Assembly (NCBI GenBank): GCA_905215575.1
Contig: CAJMQV010000002.1
Coordinates: 1 to 64,000, forward strand
Length of the DNA stretch: 64,000 bases
DNA from: an uncultured bacterium
GTDB taxonomy: Bacteria; Bacteroidota; Bacteroidia; Bacteroidales; Bacteroidaceae
Reading direction: 5' to 3'
The position numbers and the translations under genes were made by a program. Below the pieces are notes generated by a model. It saw only the letters and a program-made list of their open reading frames with translations, did not search any database and was not told the origin of the DNA. Below are positions 34,007 to 42,204 of this stretch, in pieces (position 1 is the first letter of the stretch; every line of letters starts with the position of its first letter).

Positions 34007-34894
34007 ATGAGTACTGCACAAGAACGACTGAATCAATTAAACGAAGCTCTTATGAGCAAGATGTATATTTGCAGTTCCGGTGGGGAGGTGAGTTCCTTCC
34101 CGCCGCTGTTGAAAGTGCCTTATCAGGTGAACGGTATCGGGCTTGTGGTGTGTCAGCAGGGTAGTTTCCGTTTCACGCTCAACCGCGACAGCTATTCGGC
34201 TCATGCCGGAGAAACTCTGTTCATTCCCGAACATTCGCTGATCAAGATTACTCAGGAGTCGGAAGACCTGGAAGTGTTCATTCTGATCTATGATATCGAA
34301 CCGATACGCGATCTGATGGGAAATCTGGTGCTTTCCATGTATCCTTATTCTTTGCTTTCTACCGAGCCCTGCCATGTGTGGAATACCGGGGAGGAAGAGG
34401 AGGTGACCCGCTATATGGGACTGCTCGACAGTACGCTGACCCGAGGAGAGGATCTCTTTGCGCAGAACGAGCGCAAGCTGTTGCTTATTTCGCTCACTTA
34501 CCGCCTGTGCTCCATTTACAGCCGTAAGATGATGATGCAGAAGGGAGCCATCGGGCGTAAACACGAGCTCTTTATGAAGCTGGTTCATCTCATCGAGAAG
34601 CATTATATGGAAGAGCGCGGTGTGGAGTTTTATGCCGATAAGCTCTGTCTGTCGCCCAAGTATGTTTCGGCCCTGTCCAAGTCGTTGAGCGGATATACCG
34701 CTCAGGAGCTGGTGTTCAAGGCTATTGTGCGCCGGAGCATTTTTCTGTTGCTCAATACGCGAAAGAGCATCCAGGAGATTTCGGATGAGCTGCACTTTCC
34801 GAACGCGTCCTATTTCGGGACCTTTTTCAAGAAGCATATCGGGGTATCGCCGCAGCAGTACCGTGCGGTGTATGAACAGGAGTCAGAGGGGTGA
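34007..34894 (+). CDS. AraC family transcriptional regulator
   Basis: 295-residue regulator: an N-terminal cupin-like ligand domain (about 30-165, GIGLVVCQQGSFRFTLNRDSYSAHAGETLFIPEHSL) and a C-terminal AraC DNA-binding domain (about 195-290) with two helix-turn-helix units, including YADKLCLSPKYVSALSKSL and the conserved SIQEISDELHFPNASYFGTFFKKHIGVSPQQYR. It is encoded 36 bp after the exporter, so it is likely a local regulator responding to a substrate of the pump; a positive or negative role is not shown by sequence. No separate promoter element was seen, so it may be co-transcribed. Confidence 0.92.
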   Translation: MSTAQERLNQLNEALMSKMYICSSGGEVSSFPPLLKVPYQVNGIGLVVCQQGSFRFTLNRDSYSAHAGETLFIPEHSLIKITQESEDLEVFILIYDIEPIRDLMGNLVLSMYPYSLLSTEPCHVWNTGEEEEVTRYMGLLDSTLTRGEDLFAQNERKLLLISLTYRLCSIYSRKMMMQKGAIGRKHELFMKLVHLIEKHYMEERGVEFYADKLCLSPKYVSALSKSLSGYTAQELVFKAIVRRSIFLLLNTRKSIQEISDELHFPNASYFGTFFKKHIGVSPQQYRAVYEQESEG

Positions 34895-34939
34895 GTGTCG
34901 GATGAATATGTAGTGTCACTATGAATTTATACAATATCT

Positions 34940-35425
34940 ATGGAAATGAATAAGAAAGAAAAATATGAGGCTTTGCTGCCCAGACTGGAAGCCTTGATGG
35001 AGGGAGAACAGGACTGGACGGCCGCTATGGCCAATTTTGCGGCCGAGGTTCATGAAACATTCGGTTTCTTCTGGACCGGTTTTTACCGGGTAACCGGAGG
35101 ACTCCTCCTTTTGGGACCGTTCCAAGGTCCGGTGGCCTGCACGCGCATCAAGTACGGTCGTGGCGTTTGTGGCACAGCCTGGAAGGAAAAAGTCACTCAG
35201 GTGGTGCCCGATGTGCATCTGTTTCCGGGGCATATAGCCTGTTCTTCGTTGTCGGAAAGTGAGATCGTAGTGCCTGTTTTTGATGACCGGAATGAAGTGG
35301 TGGCGGTGTTGGATATTGACAGCCGCGAAAAGAATACTTTTGATGAAACGGACCGCCTGTATCTGGAGCGCGCTGTGAAGTTCCTTCCGTGGGTTTCTTC
35401 GGAGGCAGTCGGAGAGCGGGATTAA
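34940..35425 (+). CDS. Free methionine-R-sulfoxide reductase (GAF domain)
   Basis: Cytoplasmic GAF-fold enzyme reducing free methionine-(R)-sulfoxide with thioredoxin. 161 residues; three cysteines C67, C77 and C101 are spaced by 10 and 24, exactly as C84, C94 and C118 of E. coli fRMsr. They lie in PVACTRI, GRGVCGTAW and PGHIACSS, the last followed by the typical SESEIVVP. So it is catalytically complete. It is encoded 45 bp after the AraC gene; no functional link to the exporter is evident. A palindrome and a terminator follow. Confidence 0.94.
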   Translation: MEMNKKEKYEALLPRLEALMEGEQDWTAAMANFAAEVHETFGFFWTGFYRVTGGLLLLGPFQGPVACTRIKYGRGVCGTAWKEKVTQVVPDVHLFPGHIACSSLSESEIVVPVFDDRNEVVAVLDIDSREKNTFDETDRLYLERAVKFLPWVSSEAVGERD

Positions 35426-35449
35426 GAATTACTGTTCTCGCGGTAATAC

Positions 35450-35491
35450 ATTACTTCCCCGTCGGTAATCGATTACTGACGGGGAAGTAAT
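35450..35491. repeat. 42-bp near-perfect palindrome
   Basis: ATTACTTCCCCGTC (35450-35463) and GACGGGGAAGTAAT (35478-35491) are perfect inverted repeats. The centre, GTAATCGATTAC, is itself palindromic. A related GTAAT run lies just before it (35443-35447). The 3' flank is only weakly T-rich, so this is not a classic terminator; it may be a repetitive extragenic palindrome. Confidence 0.7.
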
Positions 35492-35508
35492 TTTAAAATA
35501 TGGGTAAC

Positions 35509-35542
35509 AAAAAAAGAGGTATCTGCGGATACCTCTTTTTTT
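35509..35542 (-). terminator. Intrinsic terminator for tRNA-Gln
   Basis: AAAAAAAGAGGTATC (35509-35523) pairs with GATACCTCTTTTTTT (35528-35542) across TGCG. On the minus strand it directly follows the tRNA and ends in a T run; it could also serve the plus-strand gene. Confidence 0.9.
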
Positions 35543-35546
35543 GTTG

Positions 35547-35617
35547 TTGGACTACCAAGATTCGAACTTGGACAAACAGAACCAAAACCTGTTGTGCTAC
35601 CATTACACCATAGTCCA
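35547..35617 (-). tRNA. tRNA-Gln (anticodon UUG)
   Basis: The minus strand folds into a full cloverleaf: acceptor TGGACTA / TAGTCCA, discriminator A, D-loop with GGTGTAATGGTAGC, anticodon loop TTTTGGT within stem ACAGG/TCTGT (last pair G-U), and T-arm with GTTCGAATC. Positions 34-36 are TTG, reading CAA glutamine codons. The 3' CCA is not encoded. A promoter lies 31 bp upstream (35648-35678) and a terminator just downstream, so it is transcribed as a single gene. Confidence 0.96.
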
Positions 35618-35647
35618 ATCCTATATGCTTTCTTTTGGAAAGCGCTG

Positions 35648-35678
35648 CAAAGATAGGAATATAAATCCTATCTTGCAA
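35648..35678 (-). promoter_or_regulatory. Promoter of tRNA-Gln
   Basis: On the minus strand TTG (35676-35678), 20 bp spacing, TATCTTTG (35648-35655), a full Bacteroidales promoter. Start would lie near 35642, so about 25 nt of leader is trimmed. Confidence 0.7.
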
Positions 35679-35692
35679 GCGTTTTTATGGTT

Positions 35693-36985
35693 TTATTTGC
35701 AAATAATCAGGAAATAATTCTTCTTTCCACGCTGTACCAGCAAATATTTGTTATCGAGCAAATCAGCGGTTGTTACCTCCTGATCAAATGCTGACAACTT
35801 CTCTTTGTTCAGCGATACGCCACCACCTTGAGTCAGCTTGCGCATCTCGCCCTTGCTGGCAAAACACTGGGTAGCTTCGGCCATCAGATCAACGGCTTTG
35901 ATTCCGTTTTCAATCACGCTGCGGCTGATTTCAAACTGAGGCACACCGGCAAATACATCGAGCAGAGTCTTCTCGTCCAGTTTGGTGAGGCTCTCTTTGG
36001 TTGCCTTTCCGAACAGGATGTTGCTGGCTTCTACAGCCATGTTGTAATCTTCCTCGCTGTGTACCATGATGGTCACTTCCTTGGCCAGACGTTTCTGCAG
36101 TACGCGCTGTCCCGGATCCTGATCGTGCTCAGCGATGAGGGCATCAATTTCCTCTTTGTCCAGTACGGTAAAGATCTTGATGTAGCGTTTTGCTTCGTCG
36201 TCGGCTACGTTCAACCAGAACTGGTAGAAGGTATAAGGTGAAGTGTAGTTCTTGTCCAGCCAGATGTTTCCCTGCTCTGTCTTACCGAACTTCTTTCCGT
36301 CGGCCTTGGTGATGAGCGGGCAAGTCAAAGCGTAAGCCTCGTTGCCGTTGGTTCTGCGGATCAGCTCGGTACCGGTGGTGATATTACCCCACTGGTCGCT
36401 TCCACCCAGCTGCAATTTACAGTTCTTATGCTGGTTCAGATACAGGAAATCGTATCCCTGCAACAACTGGTAAGTAAACTCAGTGAAAGACAAACCGTCG
36501 CGGGCTTCGCCGTTCAGACGCTTCTGCACGCTGTCCTTTGCCATCATATAGTTCACGGTGATGTGCTTTCCTACGGTACGGGCGAAGTCCAGGAAAGTAA
36601 AGTCCTTCATCCAGTCGTAGTTGTTTACCAGTTCGGCATGGTTTGGTGCGTCGCTGTCGAAATCCAAGAACTTGGCCAACTGCTTTTTGATGCAGGCTAC
36701 GTTATGGCGCAAAGTCTCTTCGTCCAGCAGATTTCTCTCCTGGCTTTTTCCAGACGGGTCTCCGATCATACCTGTAGCGCCACCTACCAATGCCAGAGGC
36801 TTGTGGCCGCAACGCTGGAAATGCTTCAGCATCATGACACCACACAGGTGACCGATATGTAAAGAGTCTGCTGTCGGGTCGATACCCAGATAGGCAGTAA
36901 CTTGTTCTTTGTTCAACAATTCTTCAGTTCCTGGCATGATAGTATGGATCATGCCTCTCCATGTCAATTCTTCTACAAAGTTCAT
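35693..36985 (-). CDS. tyrS: Tyrosyl-tRNA synthetase
   Basis: Class I synthetase charging tRNA-Tyr, 430 residues. HIGH-type motif in ADSLHIGHLCGV (about 41-52) and KMSKS-type motif KFGKTEQ (about 232), the TyrRS form with KFGK. The C-terminal S4-like domain carries LTQGGGVSLNKEKL. I use the ATG at 36985 (MNFVEELTWRGM); the frame continues 24 codons upstream through the promoter, which is not plausible coding. A clear promoter is at 37031-37061. The 3' neighbour is tRNA-Gln, also on the minus strand. Confidence 0.96.
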   Translation of the reverse strand: MNFVEELTWRGMIHTIMPGTEELLNKEQVTAYLGIDPTADSLHIGHLCGVMMLKHFQRCGHKPLALVGGATGMIGDPSGKSQERNLLDEETLRHNVACIKKQLAKFLDFDSDAPNHAELVNNYDWMKDFTFLDFARTVGKHITVNYMMAKDSVQKRLNGEARDGLSFTEFTYQLLQGYDFLYLNQHKNCKLQLGGSDQWGNITTGTELIRRTNGNEAYALTCPLITKADGKKFGKTEQGNIWLDKNYTSPYTFYQFWLNVADDEAKRYIKIFTVLDKEEIDALIAEHDQDPGQRVLQKRLAKEVTIMVHSEEDYNMAVEASNILFGKATKESLTKLDEKTLLDVFAGVPQFEISRSVIENGIKAVDLMAEATQCFASKGEMRKLTQGGGVSLNKEKLSAFDQEVTTADLLDNKYLLVQRGKKNYFLIICK

Positions 36986-37030
36986 CGTATGAATCTGCTT
37001 ATTTATTAATTTGTTTATGATGTGTTTGCA

Positions 37031-37061
37031 CAAAAGTACGACCTTTAGCGCAAACATGCAA
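37031..37061 (-). promoter_or_regulatory. Promoter of tyrS
   Basis: On the minus strand TTG (37059-37061), 20 bp spacing, TACTTTTG (37031-37038), an exact TAnnTTTG element 46 bp before the tyrS ATG. Confidence 0.7.
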
Positions 37062-37079
37062 CTAAAAGTATTTTAATTT

Positions 37080-37748
37080 TCAAGGATTTGGCTGTAGGTC
37101 TTTGAATTTTAGCAGTTGCTTCAGATTTTCGGCTTGTTCTTTTTTCAGACTTTCCACATCCGTGGATCGGATTTGTGCGATGTGCTGATAAATGCTGGCT
37201 ATGGGTTCGTTTGAGTCGTCTGTTTCGATAAAGAAGCGTCCGGAGGGGCAAACAGCCACGGATTCCGGATTAAAAAGTTTTCCGAAACTGACATAAAAAC
37301 CTAAATGAAGCAGGGATTGCAGTTGCTGGGGCTTGCCGCGGAAGCCATGAATCACCCACGGAGCGCGGGGACGTAATTGCTTGTGCTGGGCAATGATCGG
37401 GTCGAAAGCTTTCACACAATGCAGTATCATGGGCATATTCCGGGATACGGCCCATTCGGCTTGCATGCGGAAGACTTCTTCCTGCAAGGATATCGGATGA
37501 CTGCTGTTCGGATCCAGACCGCATTCGCCCACAAATAATGTCTGGGGCTGTTGCCACAAGGCTTTCAGATTCTCGAAATCTTCTTTCCATCGTGGAGTGA
37601 TGAACCACGGATGGATGCCGCATGACAAGAATTTGTGTTCGGCGATGCTTTTCGAAAGGTCGGTTGCATCCAGGGAGTATACATTCCACTCGCCTTGCCG
37701 GCGTTCTTGATGAGAGTGGATGTTGAGAAAAGGGATTTCCGGATTCAT
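37080..37748 (-). CDS. TatD family metal-dependent hydrolase
   Basis: TIM-barrel hydrolase with DNase or exonuclease activity in the characterised members, 222 residues, short for TatD (about 260). Metal ligands are recognisable though spaced loosely: HSH (about 11-13, where the family has HxH), GECGLD, LHCVKAFDP, WVIHGFRG and IETDD. It starts at an ATGA overlap with yidD (37745-37748), so it is probably co-transcribed with yidD and rnpA. Role in the cell unclear; a divergent TatD is the safest call. Confidence 0.85.
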   Translation of the reverse strand: MNPEIPFLNIHSHQERRQGEWNVYSLDATDLSKSIAEHKFLSCGIHPWFITPRWKEDFENLKALWQQPQTLFVGECGLDPNSSHPISLQEEVFRMQAEWAVSRNMPMILHCVKAFDPIIAQHKQLRPRAPWVIHGFRGKPQQLQSLLHLGFYVSFGKLFNPESVAVCPSGRFFIETDDSNEPIASIYQHIAQIRSTDVESLKKEQAENLKQLLKFKDLQPNP

Positions 37749-37996
37749 GGCACAGGGTCATATCCCGATCCGCCCCACGGATGACAGCGCAGTATGCGTC
37801 GGATGGCCAGATACAGACCTTTGAAGGGACCGTGCTTGCGGATGGCTTCCAGAGCATATTGTGAGCATGTCGGTGTGAACCGGCAGGAAGGGGGCGTGCA
37901 GGGGGAGATTACATTGCGGTAAAATTGTATCGGCACGATCAGACAGACCGCAAGCAGCTTATTCAGCAGACTCCACAGCCGTTTCAGTATTTCCAT
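37745..37996 (-). CDS. yidD: Membrane protein insertion efficiency factor YidD
   Basis: Small peripheral membrane protein, 83 residues from the ATG at 37996, aiding YidC-dependent insertion. It shows the family core IVPIQFYRNVISPCTPPSC and the cysteine-rich CRFTPTCSQYALEA, then the end LRCHPWGGSGYDPVP. An earlier in-frame TTG at 38020 would lengthen it by eight residues but overlaps rnpA more. The usual yidD partner rnpA is upstream and overlaps by 38 bp, which fits the common rnpA-yidD order. Confidence 0.95.
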   Translation of the reverse strand: MEILKRLWSLLNKLLAVCLIVPIQFYRNVISPCTPPSCRFTPTCSQYALEAIRKHGPFKGLYLAIRRILRCHPWGGSGYDPVP

Positions 37997-38414
37997 ATTC
38001 TTTCTGGATATATTCGGCAATGCGGTGCAGCAGGCTTCGCATCTTGGATTCTACAACAGAGGTCAGCATCAGCTCGTCGGCCTGCCAAAGAAAAGCTATG
38101 GCAATGTTTTTGGGAGCTTCTGCATGCGTTTCGAGCGCCTGATAGATTAGATCCTTGTTCTTGCGGTAGGCTTCGCGAATCTGTCGTTTGGCGCGGTTTC
38201 TTTTTACGGCGCGCTTAAAGTGCTTTTTCGATACGGAAACCAATACCGATACCAGTTCCTGATCGGTATCCATCTGTATGGGGCGGAAAACGGCACGTAG
38301 CGGATAGGCGGAGAAAGATTTGCTTCCTCCGTCGAAAAGGGTGTCAATGATGCGCTTGCTGCAAAGACGCTCTTTCTTTTGGAATGAATAAGGATGCTGT
38401 TGGGTATTGGTCAT
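37959..38414 (-). CDS. rnpA: Ribonuclease P protein component
   Basis: Protein subunit of RNase P, processing the 5' ends of tRNA precursors together with the rnpB RNA (not in this window). 151 residues from the ATG at 38414. The basic RNR signature is SVSKKHFKRAVKRNRAKRQ (about 75-95). A longer open frame reaches 38465, inside the terminator hairpin of hemD, and is rejected. The gene overlaps yidD. In many bacteria rnpA is next to rpmH and dnaA; here it follows hemD. Confidence 0.94.
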   Translation of the reverse strand: MTNTQQHPYSFQKKERLCSKRIIDTLFDGGSKSFSAYPLRAVFRPIQMDTDQELVSVLVSVSKKHFKRAVKRNRAKRQIREAYRKNKDLIYQALETHAEAPKNIAIAFLWQADELMLTSVVESKMRSLLHRIAEYIQKEYGNTETAVESAE

Positions 38415-38437
38415 GGTTTGATATCGTGAAAAACAGA

Positions 38438-38466
38438 AATGAACGCACGGTTTGTGTGCGTTCATT
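38438..38466 (-). terminator. Terminator after hemD
   Basis: AATGAACGCAC (38438-38448) pairs perfectly with GTGCGTTCATT (38456-38466). On the minus strand TCTGTTTTTC follows. It separates the metK-LOG-DUF4271-hemD unit from rnpA-yidD-tatD. Confidence 0.85.
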
Positions 38467-38480
38467 TTTCTGATTAGTAT

Positions 38481-39227
38481 TTATTTCTGGTTTGTTTCTT
38501 TAATGAAAGCGTCCAGTGCCGCAGTGATGGATGGGAACTGAGGGCTTGGTGCCTCCATATCCAGACGCAGGCCTGCTTCCTTTACAGCCTTGGCTGTGGT
38601 AGGACCGAAACAGCCGATGGCAATCTTGTCCTGCTTGAAGTCCGGGAAGTTCTTGAGCAGTGACTGCACTCCCGAAGGGCTGAAGAAAATGAGCATGTCG
38701 TAATCAAACAATTCTCCTTCCTCAAAATCATTGCTTACGGTGCGGTACATCACTCCTTCTGTGTGCTGCAGCTTCTTGGAATCGAAAAGCTCTTTCAATT
38801 CGTCATTGTGGACATCTGACAGCGGCACGAAGTATTTTTCTGTTTTGTGCTTCACCATGGCTGGCAGCAGATCGTTGATCTTTCCTGTTGCGCCAAAGAA
38901 AACTTTACGCTTTCTGTATTGCACATATTTCTGAATATACAAAGCAACTGTTTCTGTGATGCAGAAGTATTTCATGTCTTCCGGAATGGTAATGCGCATT
39001 TCCTTGCAGAGCTGGAAGAAGTGGTCTATGGCATGACGTGAAGTAAATACCACTGCCGTATGATCCAGAATGGAAATTTTTTGCTGACGGAATTCTTTTG
39101 CTGACAAACCTTCTACTTTGATGAACGGTCTGAAAACGAGTTCTACATCATATTTAGAAGCAATCTCATAATAAGGAGATTTCTCTGAAGACGGTTTTGG
39201 TTGCGAAACCAGAATCTTCTTGATCAT
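38481..39227 (-). CDS. hemD: Uroporphyrinogen-III synthase
   Basis: Cytoplasmic enzyme of tetrapyrrole synthesis cyclising hydroxymethylbilane to uroporphyrinogen III. 248 residues with the HEM4 fold, including TAVVFTSRHAIDHFF (about 54-68), IFFSPSGVQSLLKNFP (about 182) and IAIGCFGPTTAKAVKEAGL (about 202-220), the three better conserved stretches of this variable family. It is the last gene of the metK-led unit, 10 bp after DUF4271. No other hem genes are adjacent. Confidence 0.92.
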   Translation of the reverse strand: MIKKILVSQPKPSSEKSPYYEIASKYDVELVFRPFIKVEGLSAKEFRQQKISILDHTAVVFTSRHAIDHFFQLCKEMRITIPEDMKYFCITETVALYIQKYVQYRKRKVFFGATGKINDLLPAMVKHKTEKYFVPLSDVHNDELKELFDSKKLQHTEGVMYRTVSNDFEEGELFDYDMLIFFSPSGVQSLLKNFPDFKQDKIAIGCFGPTTAKAVKEAGLRLDMEAPSPQFPSITAALDAFIKETNQK

Positions 39228-39237
39228 AATAAATGTC

Positions 39238-40263
39238 CTAAATTTTTATAACAAAATTATTATTGATAAAAGCCAAAACTCTGCATAATATGAGCAGAGG
39301 GGTAATTTCAAGGGCACAAAAGTACACAATTAAATGCAAAATGCCATGGATTTTCGGGAAAAAGATTATATATGTTTCATATAATAAGATAATCCTGGTC
39401 AAAAAGACCACAAAACCAATATATAGCCAGGCATGTAATGTATTAAGATCAAAATATATGGTCAGCAAAACCAATGGAAATAATAATAATCCTTCTGTTG
39501 CGTAAGTAAAAGAATAGGTTTCCTGCCATTTTTTGTTTTTAGTTTTGTCAAAAAATATCCAATTTACAAAGCGATAGGAAAGTTTCTTGAACAAGTAATA
39601 GACCGTAACAATAAGCACATTCAACAGTAAGGTCAGATAGGGGACTACCGGAGTTGTAATCAGATAGCTCTCCTGTCCGTTCAGACTGAATAACTGCAAT
39701 GACAAGGTCAGCAGAGCCAGACATACCAGAACTCCTATGCTATGCTGTTGGTTGTCGGGCTCGTCATTAAACAGATTGTGGTATTCACGGGGCGGATTGA
39801 ATAATTCCTTGGCTTGTTTCAATAGAGCTTTTTTGCTTTTTGAGAAGATAACCAGCATCAGCATGAATAAAACCAGAACAATAGCGGTAATGCCGTCATC
39901 GGTCCGCAGACGATAAGGCAGCGGGGCTTCCTGAACGCCCAGTCGTGAGGCGCTTACTTCCGGGTGCATAAAATGATTACCGTCAAAGAATGTTTGGCGG
40001 TAATGATGTGAAAGTTCTGATAAGGATTGTGATTTTTTTGCCGGAATACCGGGAATCTCCAGAGTGTCGGGGCGTGTGGATCTGATCCGTATTCTTTCCG
40101 GAAGATTGGCTTGTATTGCCGAATCCTGTTGTGCCGGTGTGGCGTCTTCCGGTAGGGCGTCAATAATTCTGGCAGCATTGAATGGAAGTGGCCCCTTATG
40201 CCCAACTGTTTTTGTCGGTAAGCTCTGAGTCTGTTGGACAGATATAGAATCGGTCTGTGTCAT
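39238..40263 (-). CDS. DUF4271 membrane protein
   Basis: Bacteroidetes-specific membrane protein, 341 residues. The first 120 or so residues are soluble and rich in Ser, Thr, Pro and Gln (the family name refers to the C-terminal part). Then about seven hydrophobic helices follow (from about 124 to 335), with LNVLIVTVYYLFKKLSYRFVNWIFFD near 205-230 and a Phe/Ile-rich C-terminus. Function unknown to me. It is next to hemD, as I recall from other Bacteroidetes, which invites a link to tetrapyrrole or envelope work, but the sequence gives no direct hint. Overlaps the LOG gene by one base. Confidence 0.88.
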   Translation of the reverse strand: MTQTDSISVQQTQSLPTKTVGHKGPLPFNAARIIDALPEDATPAQQDSAIQANLPERIRIRSTRPDTLEIPGIPAKKSQSLSELSHHYRQTFFDGNHFMHPEVSASRLGVQEAPLPYRLRTDDGITAIVLVLFMLMLVIFSKSKKALLKQAKELFNPPREYHNLFNDEPDNQQHSIGVLVCLALLTLSLQLFSLNGQESYLITTPVVPYLTLLLNVLIVTVYYLFKKLSYRFVNWIFFDKTKNKKWQETYSFTYATEGLLLFPLVLLTIYFDLNTLHAWLYIGFVVFLTRIILLYETYIIFFPKIHGILHLIVYFCALEITPLLILCRVLAFINNNFVIKI

Positions 40264-40850
40264 TATATTGCTGCAAATTTGCGTACTTCTTTATTCCACA
40301 TCGGGATTTCTTCAAGTAAATCTAATGCTTCTTCCGGTGTATAAGCCACATGCCAGATGGCCTGATGCTCCGGGCGCATGAAATGTTCTTCCACGGCCTT
40401 ATCCAGCATCTGGAGCAACGGATCATAATAACCGTTGATATTCAGGATAACAAGCGGTTTCAGATAAATACCCAATTGCTTCCAGGTGATGATTTCAAGC
40501 AATTCTTCTAAAGTGCCGCATCCGCCGGGCAGAGCAATGGCCGCGTCGGAAAGACGCGCCATTGTCTGCTTGCGGGTGTGCATATCTTCTGTAATGATCA
40601 GTTCGGTCAGTCCGGTATGGTGCCATCCCTGCTCAATCATAAATCGGGGAATGACTCCGGTTACCTGTCCGCCTTCTGCCAGGCAGGCATCGGCGCAGGC
40701 ACACATAAGTCCCAGACAGCCGGCACCGTTTACCAGACGCATCTGCCGTTGAGCCAGCAGTTGGCCAAGTTGGCGTGCGGCCTGGAAATACTCCTCACTG
40801 ATTTTTGTACTGGAGGCGCTGTAAACACAAACTGATTTAATCTGATTCAT
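40263..40850 (-). CDS. LOG family phosphoribohydrolase (TIGR00730 Rossmann protein)
   Basis: 195 residues with the LOG signature PGGCGTLEELLEIITWKQLG (about 109-128) and upstream VNGAGCLGLM. In plants and some bacteria such proteins release nucleobase from nucleoside 5'-monophosphates, including cytokinin precursors; bacterial substrates are broad. Its overlap with metK by 1 bp and with DUF4271 by 1 bp places it in a tight co-translated run. Lysine decarboxylase annotations of this family are misnomers. Confidence 0.92.
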   Translation of the reverse strand: MNQIKSVCVYSASSTKISEEYFQAARQLGQLLAQRQMRLVNGAGCLGLMCACADACLAEGGQVTGVIPRFMIEQGWHHTGLTELIITEDMHTRKQTMARLSDAAIALPGGCGTLEELLEIITWKQLGIYLKPLVILNINGYYDPLLQMLDKAVEEHFMRPEHQAIWHVAYTPEEALDLLEEIPMWNKEVRKFAAI

Positions 40851-42136
40851 TACAAGCTAAATTCTTTTTTGATTTGATCAACATAGTCCAACTTCTCCCA
40901 GGTGAACAGCTCTACCTCTACGGTTTTCGGTTCCATGTATCTGCTCTGGAAGGTCTTGGTTACTGTCTGTGGCTTGCGGCCCATATGACCATAAGCGGCA
41001 GTTTCCTCATAGATCGGATTGCGCAGTTTCAGTCTTTCTTCGATAGCTTTCGGGCGCAGGTCGAACAATTTTCCAACGACTTTGGCAATTTCTCCGTCGC
41101 TCATGTTTACGCGGCTCTTGCCATAAGTGTTCACGTAAATATTGATCGGTTCAGCCACACCGATGGCATAACTGATCTGTACGAGCATCTCGTCGGCTAC
41201 ACCGGCAGCAACCATATTCTTGGCAATGTGGCGTGCTGCATAAGCGGCAGAACGGTCTACTTTTGAAGGATCCTTTCCAGAGAAAGCGCCTCCACCATGT
41301 GCTCCCTTACCACCGTAAGTATCTACGATAATCTTACGTCCGGTCAGACCGGTATCTCCGTGCGGACCACCGATAACAAACTTTCCGGTTGGGTTGACAT
41401 GATACTTGATCTGATCATTGAACAGCTTCAGGATTTCCGGATTGTGAATGCTGGCAATCACCCGAGGCATCAGGATTTCAATGACATCTTTATGGATCTG
41501 TGCCAGCATCTGGCGGTCAGCCTCTTCCTCGCTCAGTGTAGCAGATGGCTGGATAAAGTCGTCATGCTGGGTAGAAACTACGATGGTGTCTACTCTTACC
41601 GGTTTGCCCTGATCGTCGTATTCAATGGTTACCTGGCTCTTGGCATCCGGACGAAGATAAGTCATCTCCTTGCCTTCCTTACGGATTTCTGCCAGTACAA
41701 GCAGAATGTTGTGCGCCAGATCCAATGACAGTGGCATGAAGTTTTCGGTTTCGTTTGTAGCGTATCCGAACATCATTCCCTGATCACCGGCACCCTGATT
41801 CATCGGATCTTCTCTTTCCACACCGCGGTTGATGTCTGCGCTCTGCTCATGGATGGCCGACAGTACGCCGCAGCTTTCGGCTTCGAACTTATACTCTGCC
41901 TTGGTATATCCGATGCGTTGGATGGTTCTTCTGGCCACCTCCTGCAAGTCTACATAAGCCTGTGATTTCACTTCGCCGGCAATAATGACTTGTCCTGTTG
42001 TGACCATAGTTTCGCAAGCCACCTTTGAGGATGGATCAAAAGCCAACAATTCATCCAAAACAGCGTCCGAAATCTGATCGGCTACTTTGTCTGGATGTCC
42101 CTCTGATACTGATTCTGAAGTAAATAAATAACCCAT
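40850..42136 (-). CDS. metK: S-adenosylmethionine synthetase
   Basis: Makes S-adenosylmethionine from methionine and ATP. 428 residues from the ATG at 42136 (MGYLFTSESVSEGHPDK). The GAGDQGMMFGYA hexapeptide-region signature is at about 113-124 and GGGAFSGKDPSKVDRS at about 267-282. The frame continues 29 codons upstream through the leader, which I reject. It heads the run metK-LOG-DUF4271-hemD. A SAM-II-like riboswitch lies in its leader, which would give feedback control by the product. Confidence 0.97.
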   Translation of the reverse strand: MGYLFTSESVSEGHPDKVADQISDAVLDELLAFDPSSKVACETMVTTGQVIIAGEVKSQAYVDLQEVARRTIQRIGYTKAEYKFEAESCGVLSAIHEQSADINRGVEREDPMNQGAGDQGMMFGYATNETENFMPLSLDLAHNILLVLAEIRKEGKEMTYLRPDAKSQVTIEYDDQGKPVRVDTIVVSTQHDDFIQPSATLSEEEADRQMLAQIHKDVIEILMPRVIASIHNPEILKLFNDQIKYHVNPTGKFVIGGPHGDTGLTGRKIIVDTYGGKGAHGGGAFSGKDPSKVDRSAAYAARHIAKNMVAAGVADEMLVQISYAIGVAEPINIYVNTYGKSRVNMSDGEIAKVVGKLFDLRPKAIEERLKLRNPIYEETAAYGHMGRKPQTVTKTFQSRYMEPKTVEVELFTWEKLDYVDQIKKEFSL

Positions 42137-42204
42137 TTTTATAATATTTATAAGATAAAAAAACAAGAATGGGGTTTCATTGGGTAGGAATGCGTTCAGC
42201 ACTA

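Noticed and set aside
36986..37057. 24-codon extension of tyrS
   Set aside because: Covers the promoter elements at 37031-37061; the ATG at 36985 matches the family start.
38415..38465. 17-codon N-terminal extension of rnpA
   Set aside because: Runs into the hemD terminator hairpin; the ATG at 38414 is in keeping with RnpA length.
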